Shown: positions 35,363 to 43,134 of the stretch, in pieces
How the letters are laid out: every line of letters starts with the position of its first letter
Position numbering within the stretch: position 1 is the first letter of the stretch
Source of the DNA: an uncultured Ruminococcus sp.
GTDB taxonomy: Bacteria > Bacillota > Clostridia > Oscillospirales > Ruminococcaceae
Length of the DNA stretch: 64,000 nt
Assembly (NCBI GenBank): GCA_910576995.1
Contig: CAJTLC010000014.1
Span: 1 to 64,000, forward strand
Direction of reading: 5' to 3'
Program-made: the position numbers and the translations under genes
Notes under the pieces: model-generated
The model's database searches: none
Told to the model about the DNA's origin: nothing
The model's input: only the letters and a program-made list of their open reading frames with translations

Positions 35363-35602
35363 ATGGGAACAGGAAGACAGTACGATGAAAAATTCAAATA
35401 GGAGGCAATAAAGCTTGCAAAGGAAATAGAAGCGAAGAAAGCAGCGGAAGAGCTTGGTATACCGAAGAATACACTTGGAGGCTGGGTAAGCAAGGCAAGA
35501 AAAGGAGAAATAGATACAGGAAATGGGAGTAGAAAACCGGAAGAATCGCTTAATATAGCAGAACAATTACAGGAATCCAGAAAAAGAATATTTAAACTTC
35601 CT
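35363..35602 (+). pseudogene. IS3-family transposase orfA, interrupted and truncated
   Basis: The frame begins MGTGRQYDEKFK, meets an in-frame TAG at 35,399, and continues with EAIKLAKEIEAKKAAEELGI, PKNTLGGWVSKARKGEIDTG and LNIAEQLQESRKRI. This is the N-terminal two thirds of a typical IS3 OrfA with its helix-turn-helix and start of the leucine-zipper region. Homology then stops abruptly near 35,595, where phage-like sequence begins. GGAGAGAG lies before the ATG. It is a different IS3 subgroup from the element at 1-268. Non-functional in trans-position terms; a relic. Confidence 0.8.
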
Positions 35603-35759
35603 CCTCGAACGGAACATACTCCGCGTCAACGATTTTTGCCGATATCTCGTCCATATACAATGCGGCTGACTTAACGATCGAGTGCTGCTGATCAGTCGCG
35701 GCGGTATCGGCGCTCATCGTAAAATTCATGCCGCCGCAAATATTAAAAACAAAATCCAT
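35592..35759 (-). CDS. small phage-type protein (prophage remnant)
   Basis: A 55-residue frame starting MDFVFNICGGMNFTMSADTA with GGAGTGAGC correctly placed before the ATG. It ends in an acidic AEYVPFEEEV. Small proteins of this kind follow tail or baseplate genes in Clostridia prophages. It is directly downstream, on the same strand, of the phage structural fragment at 35,772-35,924, with 12 bp between them. The assignment as phage rests on this context more than on sequence. Confidence 0.5.
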   Translation of the reverse strand: MDFVFNICGGMNFTMSADTAATDQQHSIVKSAALYMDEISAKIVDAEYVPFEEEV

Positions 35760-35771
35760 TCCGCTCACTCC

Positions 35772-35924
35772 TCATATTCCGTCAGCAACCTGATGCACCA
35801 AAAGCTTGCCTGCGAGTTTTCTGTAGCTTAATCCCGCGCTGTCGATCAGTCTGAAATGCAGCGTATATACTCCCTCGCCAAGCGATTTTGTATCTTCGCT
35901 TGTGAGCATCATCCGATTTCCGAG
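35772..35924 (-). pseudogene. C-terminal fragment of a phage structural protein
   Basis: A minus-strand frame open from the junction at about 35,924 and ending at 35,772. It reads MLTSEDTKSLGEGVYTLHFR, LIDSAGLSYRKLAGKLLVHQ and VADGI. The GxYTLxFRLID strand pattern is typical of phage baseplate or upper-tail domains. No start region or upstream domain is present; at about 35,925 the sequence switches to another phage fragment on the opposite strand. I read it as the leftover 3' end of a tail gene. Confidence 0.5.
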
Positions 35925-35925
35925 C

Positions 35926-36308
35926 TGCCGGCAAAATTTATTTTAAGCGGCGGCGATCAGATGCTTGGCGTTCAATGTTGTATCGGCGTTGAAATTTCGA
36001 CGAATGCAGGCAGCGGATATATCGCTTCATTTTACGACGGCGACAACGGACGTTCGGTCGATCTTTCGGCTTATCCGACGGCGAAATACTGGTATGCGTA
36101 TTTGAGGATCTATGAAGGCGTGAACGTCGACGGGATAACGATCTATCCCATGATTCGCCCGTCGGATATATCGAATGCGGATTTCGAATCGTACAAGCCG
36201 TCGATAGCGGATTACATATCGATAGGATTTAAAGAGTATAGCAGGCGAAAATGTGAAATGTCAATAGGCGTATGGGAGTGTATTGATATGGAGTTATTTA
36301 TACCATAA
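35926..36308 (+). pseudogene. phage tail-associated protein fragment
   Basis: A plus-strand frame without a proper start. From 35,926 it reads ELPAKFILSGG, then STNAGSGYIASFYDGDNGRS, YWYAYLRIYEGVNVDGITIY and PMIRPSDISNADFESYKPS. This is the pattern of the C-terminal carbohydrate-binding-like domain of phage tail proteins, in which a late FYPMIR and YEPYK motif recurs. After about 36,240 the similarity fades and the frame runs to 36,308. It abuts the opposite-strand fragment head to head, which implies deletion or inversion in an old prophage. Confidence 0.6.
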
Positions 36309-36357
36309 GATAACAAATGAAAACCACAAATTATAGTTTATCAGCTACATTATAGAA

Positions 36358-36390
36358 ATAACCCATGAAGAAAATTTCTTCATGGGTTAT
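36358..36390. terminator. strong hairpin, probable terminator
   Basis: A perfect 16-bp inverted repeat, ATAACCCATGAAGAAA and TTTCTTCATGGGTTAT, with a single central A. A-rich and T-rich flanks would let it act in either direction at the end of the phage remnant. Confidence 0.6.
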
Positions 36391-36404
36391 ATTTCTTATC
36401 AGAA

Positions 36405-36526
36405 CTATGCTTTCGCTTTGCCCTCAGTAAAATTGTGTTCGAAAATTACGTAGATAACAAAATCTTTGATTTTGCTCATCTGCGTATGCTTTAGTACGCG
36501 CACAAATCCTACGAGAACAAGTTCTA
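36405..36526 (+). repeat. dispersed repeat, family B, partial copy
   Basis: Shares TATGCTTTCGCTTT, TCGAAAATTACGTAGATA, CAAAATCTTTGATTTTGCTC and ATCTGCGTATGCTTTAG with 54,585-54,676. The left part of the family B palindrome is missing. It ends near an AGAACAAGTTCT palindrome. Confidence 0.65.
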
Positions 36527-36569
36527 AGGTTATAATAAATTGTTAAAGGAAGAGTTGTTTTTATTTAAA

Positions 36570-38894
36570 TCAGATTTTTGTCGGGAGTGATTTTATTTCT
36601 CCTGCGTCAAGCATCTGGAGTGCAAGCGCATCCTGTGCCGTTACGCCGTCTCCGACATTGCAGCAGTCTGCGTTGACCATGCCCTGAGCTTTAAGCTTAT
36701 ATTCGTCCTTATTGGTCAGATATTGGAGTATCAGAGTTGCGTCTGCTATCTCCACTTTTCCGTCGCAGTTAGCGTCGCCGATGATAGTTTTGCTTTCGAT
36801 ATCAGCAAGAATTTTTATATTATTTTCATAGCTGACGCCTTCTATTTCAACTGTTGAAGTCAAGCCGAGATTCGCTTTATAATCAGCGTAAATCTCGTCA
36901 AAATTATCGATCTTCTTCTCATATTTGGTAACGTACATCTGAACCATAAGAATATCGTAAATATCCTTTGTCGTGCCGTTTCCGTTGATGTCGAAATTTG
37001 TCTCGATATTGTTCCATATTTCCGCCGGAAGCACGCTGGTTTCAGCAGTTTTGGACTCGATAAGTTCTTCAAGATAAGTGTTGACAGTAAAGTAATCGTA
37101 AAGATCAACTTCCCCGTCCATATTCACATCGGGAGCAGGACAAAGTCCGTTTTCCACATCGCGGCAGTACGAAATGAAGAGTTCGTTCAGATCGTCCTTG
37201 TTGTATTTTAACCATGCATCTGAATCGGGCTTGATCCCCATTCTCTCGGCGGCTTGTTCGACTATAGCACTACAAGGACGCCATCTTGTGCAATAATAAT
37301 AATTATCGCCATATGTTTCGGCATAATATTCGTCAGTAAAATATTCAGGTTTCAGTTCAGTGCGTGACACAATATAGTACGATAAGTATTGTATAAAGGA
37401 CTCTACCTGATCCCCAAAACCAGGCTTCTTTGGTTCCCAGTATGTTATAACCTCATCACCTTCTATATGATAATTAGAAGTACGGCTCAACAATGTTGAA
37501 GAGCATGGATAACGCAAAAATGCTTTTTCACATCTATCCCACTCCTCTTCAGATATATAACCAGGATTATCTTCCTTATCGTTTATGTCATAATACACCA
37601 TAAAAGTATAGATATCGCCGACATCAATCTGACCGTTTCCGTTAAAATCAGGATCAATAGCCCATTCCTCATTATCGGTTTCACACACCTCGGCTATAAT
37701 GTCATATTTCGCACGAAGGTAGTCCAGATGTGCGTTCAAAGCTTCAACATATTTGTATGCAGGGTTATACCATGAGTTCCTCACCTTTTTGAAAGCATAA
37801 TATACACAATTTTCGTTATAATACTCAGGATCATAGTAATCGGCCTCAAGATGCTCTCTTGTCACTTTTTTTCTTGTGATAAGATATCTGACAAGCTTCT
37901 CTGCATCGTCCATATTAACAGTTCCGTCTCCGTTGTAATCTGCAATAGATTCAATGCGTGACCTTGCAGCAGCATCAACATTTATTTTGTAAAGAGAATC
38001 AACAAATGCCAGTTGATCTTCTTTATTTTCAGGATAACGCCAAGTAAAATCTTCGTCCAAATGACGATAAAATGCATAACGGTAAAGCGTATATCCGTCC
38101 ATAATGTCAACCGTTCCGTCTCCATTTATGTCTGCGTCAAGTTCTCCGCTGTCCATTTGGGCAAATATTGCCTTTTCGCCCGGCCACCACCTCGATTCTT
38201 CGAGTTTATATTCAGCATTTCCTATTATAGGAGTAGCCGAAGAAGCAATTACAATTGCCGATGTACAAAAAGCTGCTAATTTTTTCATATAATAGCTCCC
38301 TTCGTCTTCAATCTGTACTGTTGTACAGACCGTCGTTTGAATTGGTATTGGCATTTCGCTTGTGTTTAATACCGTCTGTAAAGACGTCTGTATTTGTATT
38401 GTCTGCTGCGGCTTAGTTGCTGCCGCACTTACCGATGTCTGTAAAGGCGTCTGTATCTGTTCTGCCTGCTGCGGTCGTTTTTCCGATGCGCTTAGCGATG
38501 TTTCCGTATCGATCTTATTCGATACAGGTGTGGTTAAAATAGTATCTGTCGGGGAAGAGCCTGTTTGAATTACAGAGGGATTAATTTCCGTTTCAGCTGC
38601 TGTAACGGTTTCCGTCTTGTAAACGCCATGCCCGTCATTTTCAGAAGTTGAAACAGAAACTGCAATATCAGTAGTTTCTTCCGATTCCGTAATTATTTTA
38701 TCAGAGAAATAATTATCGGGTTTAATCTGAATATCTCCTATTTTCCAAACGCTGAAACATATAAGAACAACGGCGCATATTTCTGAAAAAACAAACGATG
38801 TCTTCTTTATAAGCGCAGTTCTTTTCTGTCTTGCTTTTAGAATCTCATCCCCCTTTTCATATACCCTTTCCGCAATATCCTCATAGCTCTTCAT
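36570..38894 (-). CDS. membrane-anchored, dockerin-repeat protein; anti-sigma-like N-terminus fused to a secreted protein
   Basis: 774 residues. Residues 1-30 (MKSYEDIAERVYEKGDEILK) are a short cytoplasmic helix region, 31-49 a membrane helix, and 50-200 a Ser/Thr/Gln-rich linker. At residue 203 a second Met begins a complete signal peptide (MKKLAAFCTSAIVIASSATP) with its own GGGAG ribosome site seven bases upstream (ATG at 38,288). The rest has six calcium-binding dockerin-type loops (DINGDGTVDI, DYNGDGTVNM, DFNGNGQIDV, DVNMDGEVDL, DINGNGTTKD, DANCDGKVEI), the last two nearest a true C-terminal dockerin. I infer fusion of an anti-sigma gene with a secreted dockerin gene. The start overlaps the end of the broken sigma gene. 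Confidence 0.75.
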   Translation of the reverse strand: MKSYEDIAERVYEKGDEILKARQKRTALIKKTSFVFSEICAVVLICFSVWKIGDIQIKPDNYFSDKIITESEETTDIAVSVSTSENDGHGVYKTETVTAAETEINPSVIQTGSSPTDTILTTPVSNKIDTETSLSASEKRPQQAEQIQTPLQTSVSAAATKPQQTIQIQTSLQTVLNTSEMPIPIQTTVCTTVQIEDEGSYYMKKLAAFCTSAIVIASSATPIIGNAEYKLEESRWWPGEKAIFAQMDSGELDADINGDGTVDIMDGYTLYRYAFYRHLDEDFTWRYPENKEDQLAFVDSLYKINVDAAARSRIESIADYNGDGTVNMDDAEKLVRYLITRKKVTREHLEADYYDPEYYNENCVYYAFKKVRNSWYNPAYKYVEALNAHLDYLRAKYDIIAEVCETDNEEWAIDPDFNGNGQIDVGDIYTFMVYYDINDKEDNPGYISEEEWDRCEKAFLRYPCSSTLLSRTSNYHIEGDEVITYWEPKKPGFGDQVESFIQYLSYYIVSRTELKPEYFTDEYYAETYGDNYYYCTRWRPCSAIVEQAAERMGIKPDSDAWLKYNKDDLNELFISYCRDVENGLCPAPDVNMDGEVDLYDYFTVNTYLEELIESKTAETSVLPAEIWNNIETNFDINGNGTTKDIYDILMVQMYVTKYEKKIDNFDEIYADYKANLGLTSTVEIEGVSYENNIKILADIESKTIIGDANCDGKVEIADATLILQYLTNKDEYKLKAQGMVNADCCNVGDGVTAQDALALQMLDAGEIKSLPTKI

Positions 38895-39435
38895 ATTGAA
38901 ACCTCTCTTGTTCAAGCCTTGATTTTAGGGACTGCTTTGCCCTGTAAAGCAAATATGTGATCTGGCGATTAGTTTTGCCCATAATTTTTGCTGTCTGCGA
39001 AGTGTTAAAATCTTCAAAATATACCAGATAAAGCACCTGTTTATATTCAGGTTTAAGTTGTTATATCACCTTATGAAGCATAATTTTCTGCTCGCTTTTT
39101 ATATAATTATGTTCTATTTCTTCCTTGTCCGCAAGACTATAGAATTCATCAATAGGCGCTGAAACAATTTTTTTGTTTTTTCTGATATAATCTATTGCCG
39201 TAAACCTTCCAATTGAGTAGATCCATGTTTTAAAAGAACTTTTTCCGGAAAATTTAGGTTTATTAACATACAGCTTTACAAACACATCTTCAGCTATCTC
39301 TTCGGCAGCGCAGATATTATCAACAAAGTTGTTTACATACAGTACAATGCCATCCCTGTATTCACGGATTATCTCAGTTAGAGCATTTTTATCTCCTTCA
39401 AGAAAACGGCGGTAGCTACTTGCACCGTTATCCAT
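38881..39435 (-). pseudogene. ECF sigma factor interrupted by an in-frame stop
   Basis: From an ATG at 39,435 with AAAGGAGTT upstream, the frame encodes sigma region 2 (YRDGIVLYVNNFVDNICAAE, EIAEDVFVKLY, FKTWIYSIGRFTAIDYIRKN) and stops at TAA 39,061-39,063 after HKVI. The same frame continues at once with QLKPEYKQVLYLVYFEDFNT, SQTAKIMGKTNRQITYLLYR and AKQSLKSRL, an intact region 4. It closes at 38,881, overlapping the next gene's start as in functional sigma/anti-sigma pairs. One nonsense change therefore splits an otherwise complete gene of 184 codons. Readthrough or a sequencing error are alternatives. Confidence 0.85.
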
Positions 39436-39536
39436 ATGTTAACTCCTTTCCGAAAATATATCTTCATTACTTAGTCGTTCGATTTGTTATATTGTTGCAG
39501 AAAAATTTGAAAAAATTCAGAGAAATTTTCGAAACC

Positions 39537-39569
39537 AAAAACGCCGCACTATTTTTGTGCAGCGTTTTT
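39537..39569 (-). terminator. terminator after the NSS transporter
   Basis: AAAAACGCCGCAC and GTGCAGCGTTTTT form a 12-bp stem with one internal mismatch and a T5 tail on the minus strand, about 50 bp past the transporter stop. Confidence 0.75.
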
Positions 39570-39618
39570 CCATCAGGTCTATTTATGGTGTGTTGACACA
39601 TTTTTATGTGAACACGAT

Positions 39619-41031
39619 CTAATTTAATTTTAATATTCCTACCGATTGCAAAAGCAGCAGAAGCAGCATTATCGGGACAACAAATTTTATCATTATGATA
39701 AACAGCGTTTTTCTGCCGAATTTATGACCGCCTTGCGTAACTTCATCAATTATCACCTGCGGCTTAACTACCCAGCCTATCAGAATACTCGTCAGAAATG
39801 CAACAAGCGGCATCATTATGTAATTGCTTATATAATCGAAAACGTCAAGTATCTGAGCCTGAGTTCCGTTCGGCAGCGTGATGTCAAAATAAAGAAGATT
39901 ATATCCAAGACATACTATTACAGCCGCAGCAACCGCATATGCAGCAACTATAAGAGAACTTTTACGGCGCGAAAATCCGAATTTATCCATAATGCTTGAA
40001 ACGATAGCTTCCATGATAGAAACCGAAGATGTAATTGCGGCAAATGAAAGAATGATGAAGAAGGCAAGTCCTATAAATCTGCCTGCCGCGCCCATAGCGT
40101 CAAAAACCTTCGGAAGGGAAATAAATACAAGCCCCGGACCTCCTGCCATTCCCTCTCTGCCGCTGAATGTAAATACTGCCGGAATGATCATCATACCTGC
40201 AAGAAGCGCTATGACCGTATCGAAAAGCTCGATCCTGTTTACCGACTGCATAAGATTTGTTTCTTTTTTTACATAAGAGCCATAAGCTATCATAATTCCC
40301 ATGGCAACACTGATCGAGAAAAACAGCTGTCCCATAGCGTCCATAATTACAACAAGCAGTTTTTTCAGTGTCATTCCGTTGAAATCGGGTATCAGGTAAA
40401 CTTTAAGACCGTCAAGACCGCTGCGTGTTATACCGTTCTCATCCGTGTGGCTTATAGTAAGAGAGTATATGGATATACCGATAATCATCACTACCAATAT
40501 AGGCATAAGTATCTTGCTGTATTTCTCGATTCCCTTTTCAACTCCGCAAAAAACTATAAACGCAGTTATCGCAAAATATACGAGCATCCAGACTATAGGC
40601 TGAAACTGCTCTGAAATATATCCGCTGAAATAATTTTCCGATACTGCTTCATGATATCCTCCGGTAACAAACAATGACAGATATTTCAATACCCAGCCGC
40701 CTATCGAGCAGTAATACGGAAGTATTATCGTCGGGACAAGACAGGCAAGTATTCCTATTCCTCCCCATTTTTTATGTATCCCCTTGTATGCGGTAAGCGG
40801 ACTTTGTTTTGTTTTTCTGCCGATAGCGATCTCTGTCGTCAGAAGCGTAAAACCGAATGTAACGGTCAGAATCAAGTATACCAATATAAAAATTCCACCG
40901 CCGTCTTTAGCTGCCAGATATGGAAAACGCCAGATATTTCCTAATCCGACAGCGCTTCCCGCGGCAGCCATTATGAAACCAAGCTGCCCTGAAAAGCTTC
41001 CTCTTTTTGTGTTGCTTTCATTATTACTCAT
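39619..41031 (-). CDS. sodium-dependent amino-acid transporter, neurotransmitter:sodium symporter family
   Basis: A 470-residue transporter of the LeuT fold with 11-12 membrane helices. The first helix carries the family signature GFIMAAAGSAVGLGNIWRFPY, with the unwound region that binds sodium and substrate, and IAIGRKTKQSP follows helix 2. Bacterial members (TnaT, MhsT) import Trp or branched and aromatic amino acids with sodium; the substrate is not predictable here. GGGGAG stands before the ATG. It is monocistronic: its own promoter at 41,221, a long leader with an 84-bp palindrome, and a terminator. Confidence 0.93.
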   Translation of the reverse strand: MSNNESNTKRGSFSGQLGFIMAAAGSAVGLGNIWRFPYLAAKDGGGIFILVYLILTVTFGFTLLTTEIAIGRKTKQSPLTAYKGIHKKWGGIGILACLVPTIILPYYCSIGGWVLKYLSLFVTGGYHEAVSENYFSGYISEQFQPIVWMLVYFAITAFIVFCGVEKGIEKYSKILMPILVVMIIGISIYSLTISHTDENGITRSGLDGLKVYLIPDFNGMTLKKLLVVIMDAMGQLFFSISVAMGIMIAYGSYVKKETNLMQSVNRIELFDTVIALLAGMMIIPAVFTFSGREGMAGGPGLVFISLPKVFDAMGAAGRFIGLAFFIILSFAAITSSVSIMEAIVSSIMDKFGFSRRKSSLIVAAYAVAAAVIVCLGYNLLYFDITLPNGTQAQILDVFDYISNYIMMPLVAFLTSILIGWVVKPQVIIDEVTQGGHKFGRKTLFIIMIKFVVPIMLLLLLLQSVGILKLN

Positions 41032-41113
41032 ATTCTTCTCCCCTAGTCAGCATACAAATTATGCTCGAAAATACGCATACTCCACCTATGAACGCAAAGT
41101 CTGAATTCTGTTC

Positions 41114-41197
41114 TGTAGATTTTGTAGATTTTGTATGTGACCTTTTTAGCTTCTATAGTCCTCGCGTAGCTCACATCAAAAATCTACATTTTCTACA
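41114..41197. repeat. 84-bp palindrome in the NSS transporter leader
   Basis: Arms of 27 bases (TGTAGATTTTGTAGATTTTG continuing TATGTGA; TCACATCAAAAATCTACATT continuing TTCTACA) pair with few mismatches around a 30-base loop. It lies between the promoter and start codon of the transporter, so it would be transcribed as a stable hairpin. No T-run follows, so it is not a simple terminator. Confidence 0.7.
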
Positions 41198-41220
41198 TTT
41201 GGCTGTTCTGCGATATTTAT

Positions 41221-41249
41221 ATTGTATCATAATAGGATTATTATGTCAA
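41221..41249 (-). promoter_or_regulatory. promoter of the NSS transporter
   Basis: On the minus strand TTGACA (41,244-41,249) and TACAAT (41,221-41,226) with a 17-bp spacer, giving a leader of about 180 nt. Confidence 0.8.
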
Positions 41250-41270
41250 TCGTTATTTCCGAATCTGACA

Positions 41271-41299
41271 TTGACAAAGCAATTTTTTTATGATATACT
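41271..41299 (+). promoter_or_regulatory. promoter of the broken MGLDIY gene
   Basis: TTGACA (41,271) and TATACT (41,294) with a 17-bp spacer. It is divergent from the transporter promoter, 21 bp away, and still looks intact although the gene it served is broken. Confidence 0.7.
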
Positions 41300-41364
41300 T
41301 GACTTTATTGCGATCTGCTCAATATCTATGCAATCTCTGTACGGTGGCAAAAGGAGTTTTAACG

Positions 41365-41600
41365 ATGGGTTTAGATATATATGCAGGCACATTTGTACGA
41401 TAATATGCAAAAAATTGGAAAAACACAAACACAGCAGTTCTGCGAAAAACATGGATTGGCATATCATAAGAGCAAATCCGGAAGAACATGAAAATACCGC
41501 GTCAGTTGAAGAAATTACAGAAGGCGTGAGATCATGGCAGAAACAGATGAAAATAATGCTTAGCAATCATGGTATCAACAGCTTGTCGGAGACGCGCACA
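41365..41600 (+). pseudogene. frameshifted small protein gene (MGLDIY family)
   Basis: AAAAGGAG precedes an ATG whose frame reads MGLDIYAGTFVR and then TAA where a Tyr codon is expected. The next bases give YAKNWK, a one-base shift gives TQTQQFCEKHGLAYHK, and another shift gives RANPEEHENTASVEEITEGV, RSWQKQM. Joined, these recreate the start of a small conserved protein family that begins MGLDIYxGTxTRYY. So one stop and two frameshifts have destroyed it. It is cut off by the end of sigG, so the 3' half may also be lost. Confidence 0.75.
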
Positions 41601-41603
41601 TAT

Positions 41604-42377
41604 TCAGACGCTTGCCTTAATGCGATTTATAGCGTTCTTTTCCAATCGTGAAACCTGAGCCTGAGAAATTCCTATCTCCCCTGCAACTTCTACCTGAGTT
41701 TTTCCCTGCAAAAAGCGCAGATATAATATATTCTTTTCTCGTTCTCCGAGATGTTTTATGGCGTCTCGTATGGAAAGTTCATCCATCCAGCTTTCCACAT
41801 CATTTTTATCTCCGATCTGATCCATAATATACATATTATCGTCCGAATCGGAATATATCGGCTCATAAAGCGATATAGGATCGCTTATGCTTTCCAGAGC
41901 GATAACAACATCGGCACGCTTTTCGCCAATTTCTTCAGCGATCTCTTCAATATTTGGTTCGCGCTGATTTTTCAATATCAGCTTTTCTTTCGCCTGAATA
42001 GCCTTATATGCAAGATCGCGCAATGAACGGCTTACTTTTACTTGTCCAAAATCGCGAAGATGTCTCCTCAGTTCTCCTGTTATCATAGGTACGCAATATG
42101 TGGAAAAGCGCACTTCTTTGGTAAGATCAAAATTATTTATCGCTTTTATCAGTCCTACAACTCCTATCTGAAACAGATCGTCAATATCTTCTCCCCTGCC
42201 GACGAATCGCTGAATAACGCTGAGTACAAGACGAAGATTCCCTTTGATCAACTTGTCTTTGGCAGCTTTGCTTCCCGTCTCCTTGATTTCTTTCAGCAGT
42301 CTAATCTTTTCCTCCTCTTTAAGGACAACAAGTTCAGACGTATTTATTCCGGAAATTACAACCTTATTATATGCCAT
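41604..42377 (-). CDS. sigG: forespore RNA polymerase sigma factor SigG
   Basis: The late forespore sigma factor of endospore formation. 257 residues, matching Bacillus SigG in length and order: the SigG-type N-terminus NKVVISGINTSELVVLKEEE, region 2 (LIKGNLRLVLSVIQRFVGRG, DLFQIGVVGLIKAINNFDLT), region 3 (REPNIEEIAEEIGEKRADVV) and region 4 (LRFLQGKTQVEVAGEIGISQ, AQVSRLEKNA). GAGGAG precedes the ATG. In Bacillus and many Clostridia sigG follows spoIIGA-sigE; here it is alone between a pseudogene and dispersed repeats. It is the strongest sign that the organism descends from, or is, a spore former. Confidence 0.94.
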   Translation of the reverse strand: MAYNKVVISGINTSELVVLKEEEKIRLLKEIKETGSKAAKDKLIKGNLRLVLSVIQRFVGRGEDIDDLFQIGVVGLIKAINNFDLTKEVRFSTYCVPMITGELRRHLRDFGQVKVSRSLRDLAYKAIQAKEKLILKNQREPNIEEIAEEIGEKRADVVIALESISDPISLYEPIYSDSDDNMYIMDQIGDKNDVESWMDELSIRDAIKHLGEREKNILYLRFLQGKTQVEVAGEIGISQAQVSRLEKNAINRIKASV

Positions 42378-42499
42378 AATAAATCTCCTCTAAAAATTAT
42401 TTTGATATTATTATGGTCATTATTTCCGATGGTAATCATGGAAAATTTTGATAGCTTGTGTTCATAGAAAAGAATGTGAGAGTTTTCGGGGAAAATTTT

Positions 42500-42688
42500 A
42501 GAACTTGTCCACATAGGAAAATTCCGCACGTATTTTCGGAAAATTTTGCCGATTGATGCGTTGAAAAAGTTCACTATATGACCGAAGGGAACGTCCGTGG
42601 CGCGTCAGTATGCTTTCGATTTTTCGCCTTGCGCTCGGCAAAATTATGCTCGAAAAACTCGCACACATTTTCTATGTGGACAGGTTCT
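42500..42688 (+). repeat. dispersed palindromic repeat, family B, full copy
   Basis: 189 bp bounded by inverted arms AGAACTTGTCCACATAG and CTATGTGGACAGGTTCT. The interior (TTTTCGGAAAATTTTGCCGA, CACTATATGACCGAAGGGAA, CGTGGCGCGTCAGTATGCTT, CTCGGCAAAATTATGCTCGA) matches 54,512-54,625 closely. TTTTGCCGA pairs with TCGGCAAAA here; the other copy has TTTTGGCGA and TCGCCAAAA, a compensated change. No open frame. Confidence 0.8.
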
Positions 42689-42818
42689 TATAAAAATCAT
42701 CCTTTCAGGGGAGTGTTAAGGAGGGTTTAGACGGTTTTCCATATCTATATATATTTTTGTTTTCCATTTTTTTATATGATAGAATAGAAAAAAGCCTCAA
42801 ACCCTCCCCAAGTCTCCC

Positions 42819-42981
42819 CTTACAGCAATTCCACTTTAGATATAGATGAAAGGAGCTGAATAAAAATTTCTCATAGCAAGGCAGAGGAGGAAAGCGGGCT
42901 GACGCCCGGTGACGACGGCAACGCAGCTATGAGAAATTTTTATCAGCGAACTCTTCGTTATCTAAGTGGAATTGCTGTAAG
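42819..42981. repeat. 163-bp palindromic element, family A copy 1
   Basis: Outer arms CTTACAGCAATTCCACTTTA and TAAGTGGAATTGCTGTAAG, then inner arms GCTGAATAAAAATTTCTCAT(AGC) and GCTATGAGAAATTTTTATCA(GC). The centre GGAGGAAAGCGGGCTGACGC(CCG) holds a small GC hairpin. The core of about 93 bp recurs at 57,476-57,568 with few changes. It has the form of a miniature inverted-repeat element or a very stable RNA hairpin. Confidence 0.8.
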
Positions 42982-43016
42982 ATACTGAACAAATTCTAAA
43001 AAATCCTATAAAATCA

Positions 43017-43045
43017 TTTACATTTTTTATTTTTTATGTTATAAT
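43017..43045 (+). promoter_or_regulatory. promoter of the second ECF sigma operon
   Basis: TTTACA (43,017) and TATAAT (43,040) with a 17-bp spacer, 90 bp before the GTG start. Confidence 0.7.
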
Positions 43046-43134
43046 GATAAATGGAATGTTCAAAAAAAATTCAAAAATATTTCCGCACATTCCTATTGTC
43101 AAATCCGTTATACTTTTAGAGGGGAGGTTATGCT

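Noticed and set aside
41007..41651. Plus-strand 214-codon frame across the transporter leader and MGLDIY remnant
   Set aside because: It only strings together the leader palindrome and one of three frames of the broken gene; the real start with a ribosome site is at 41,365 in a different frame.
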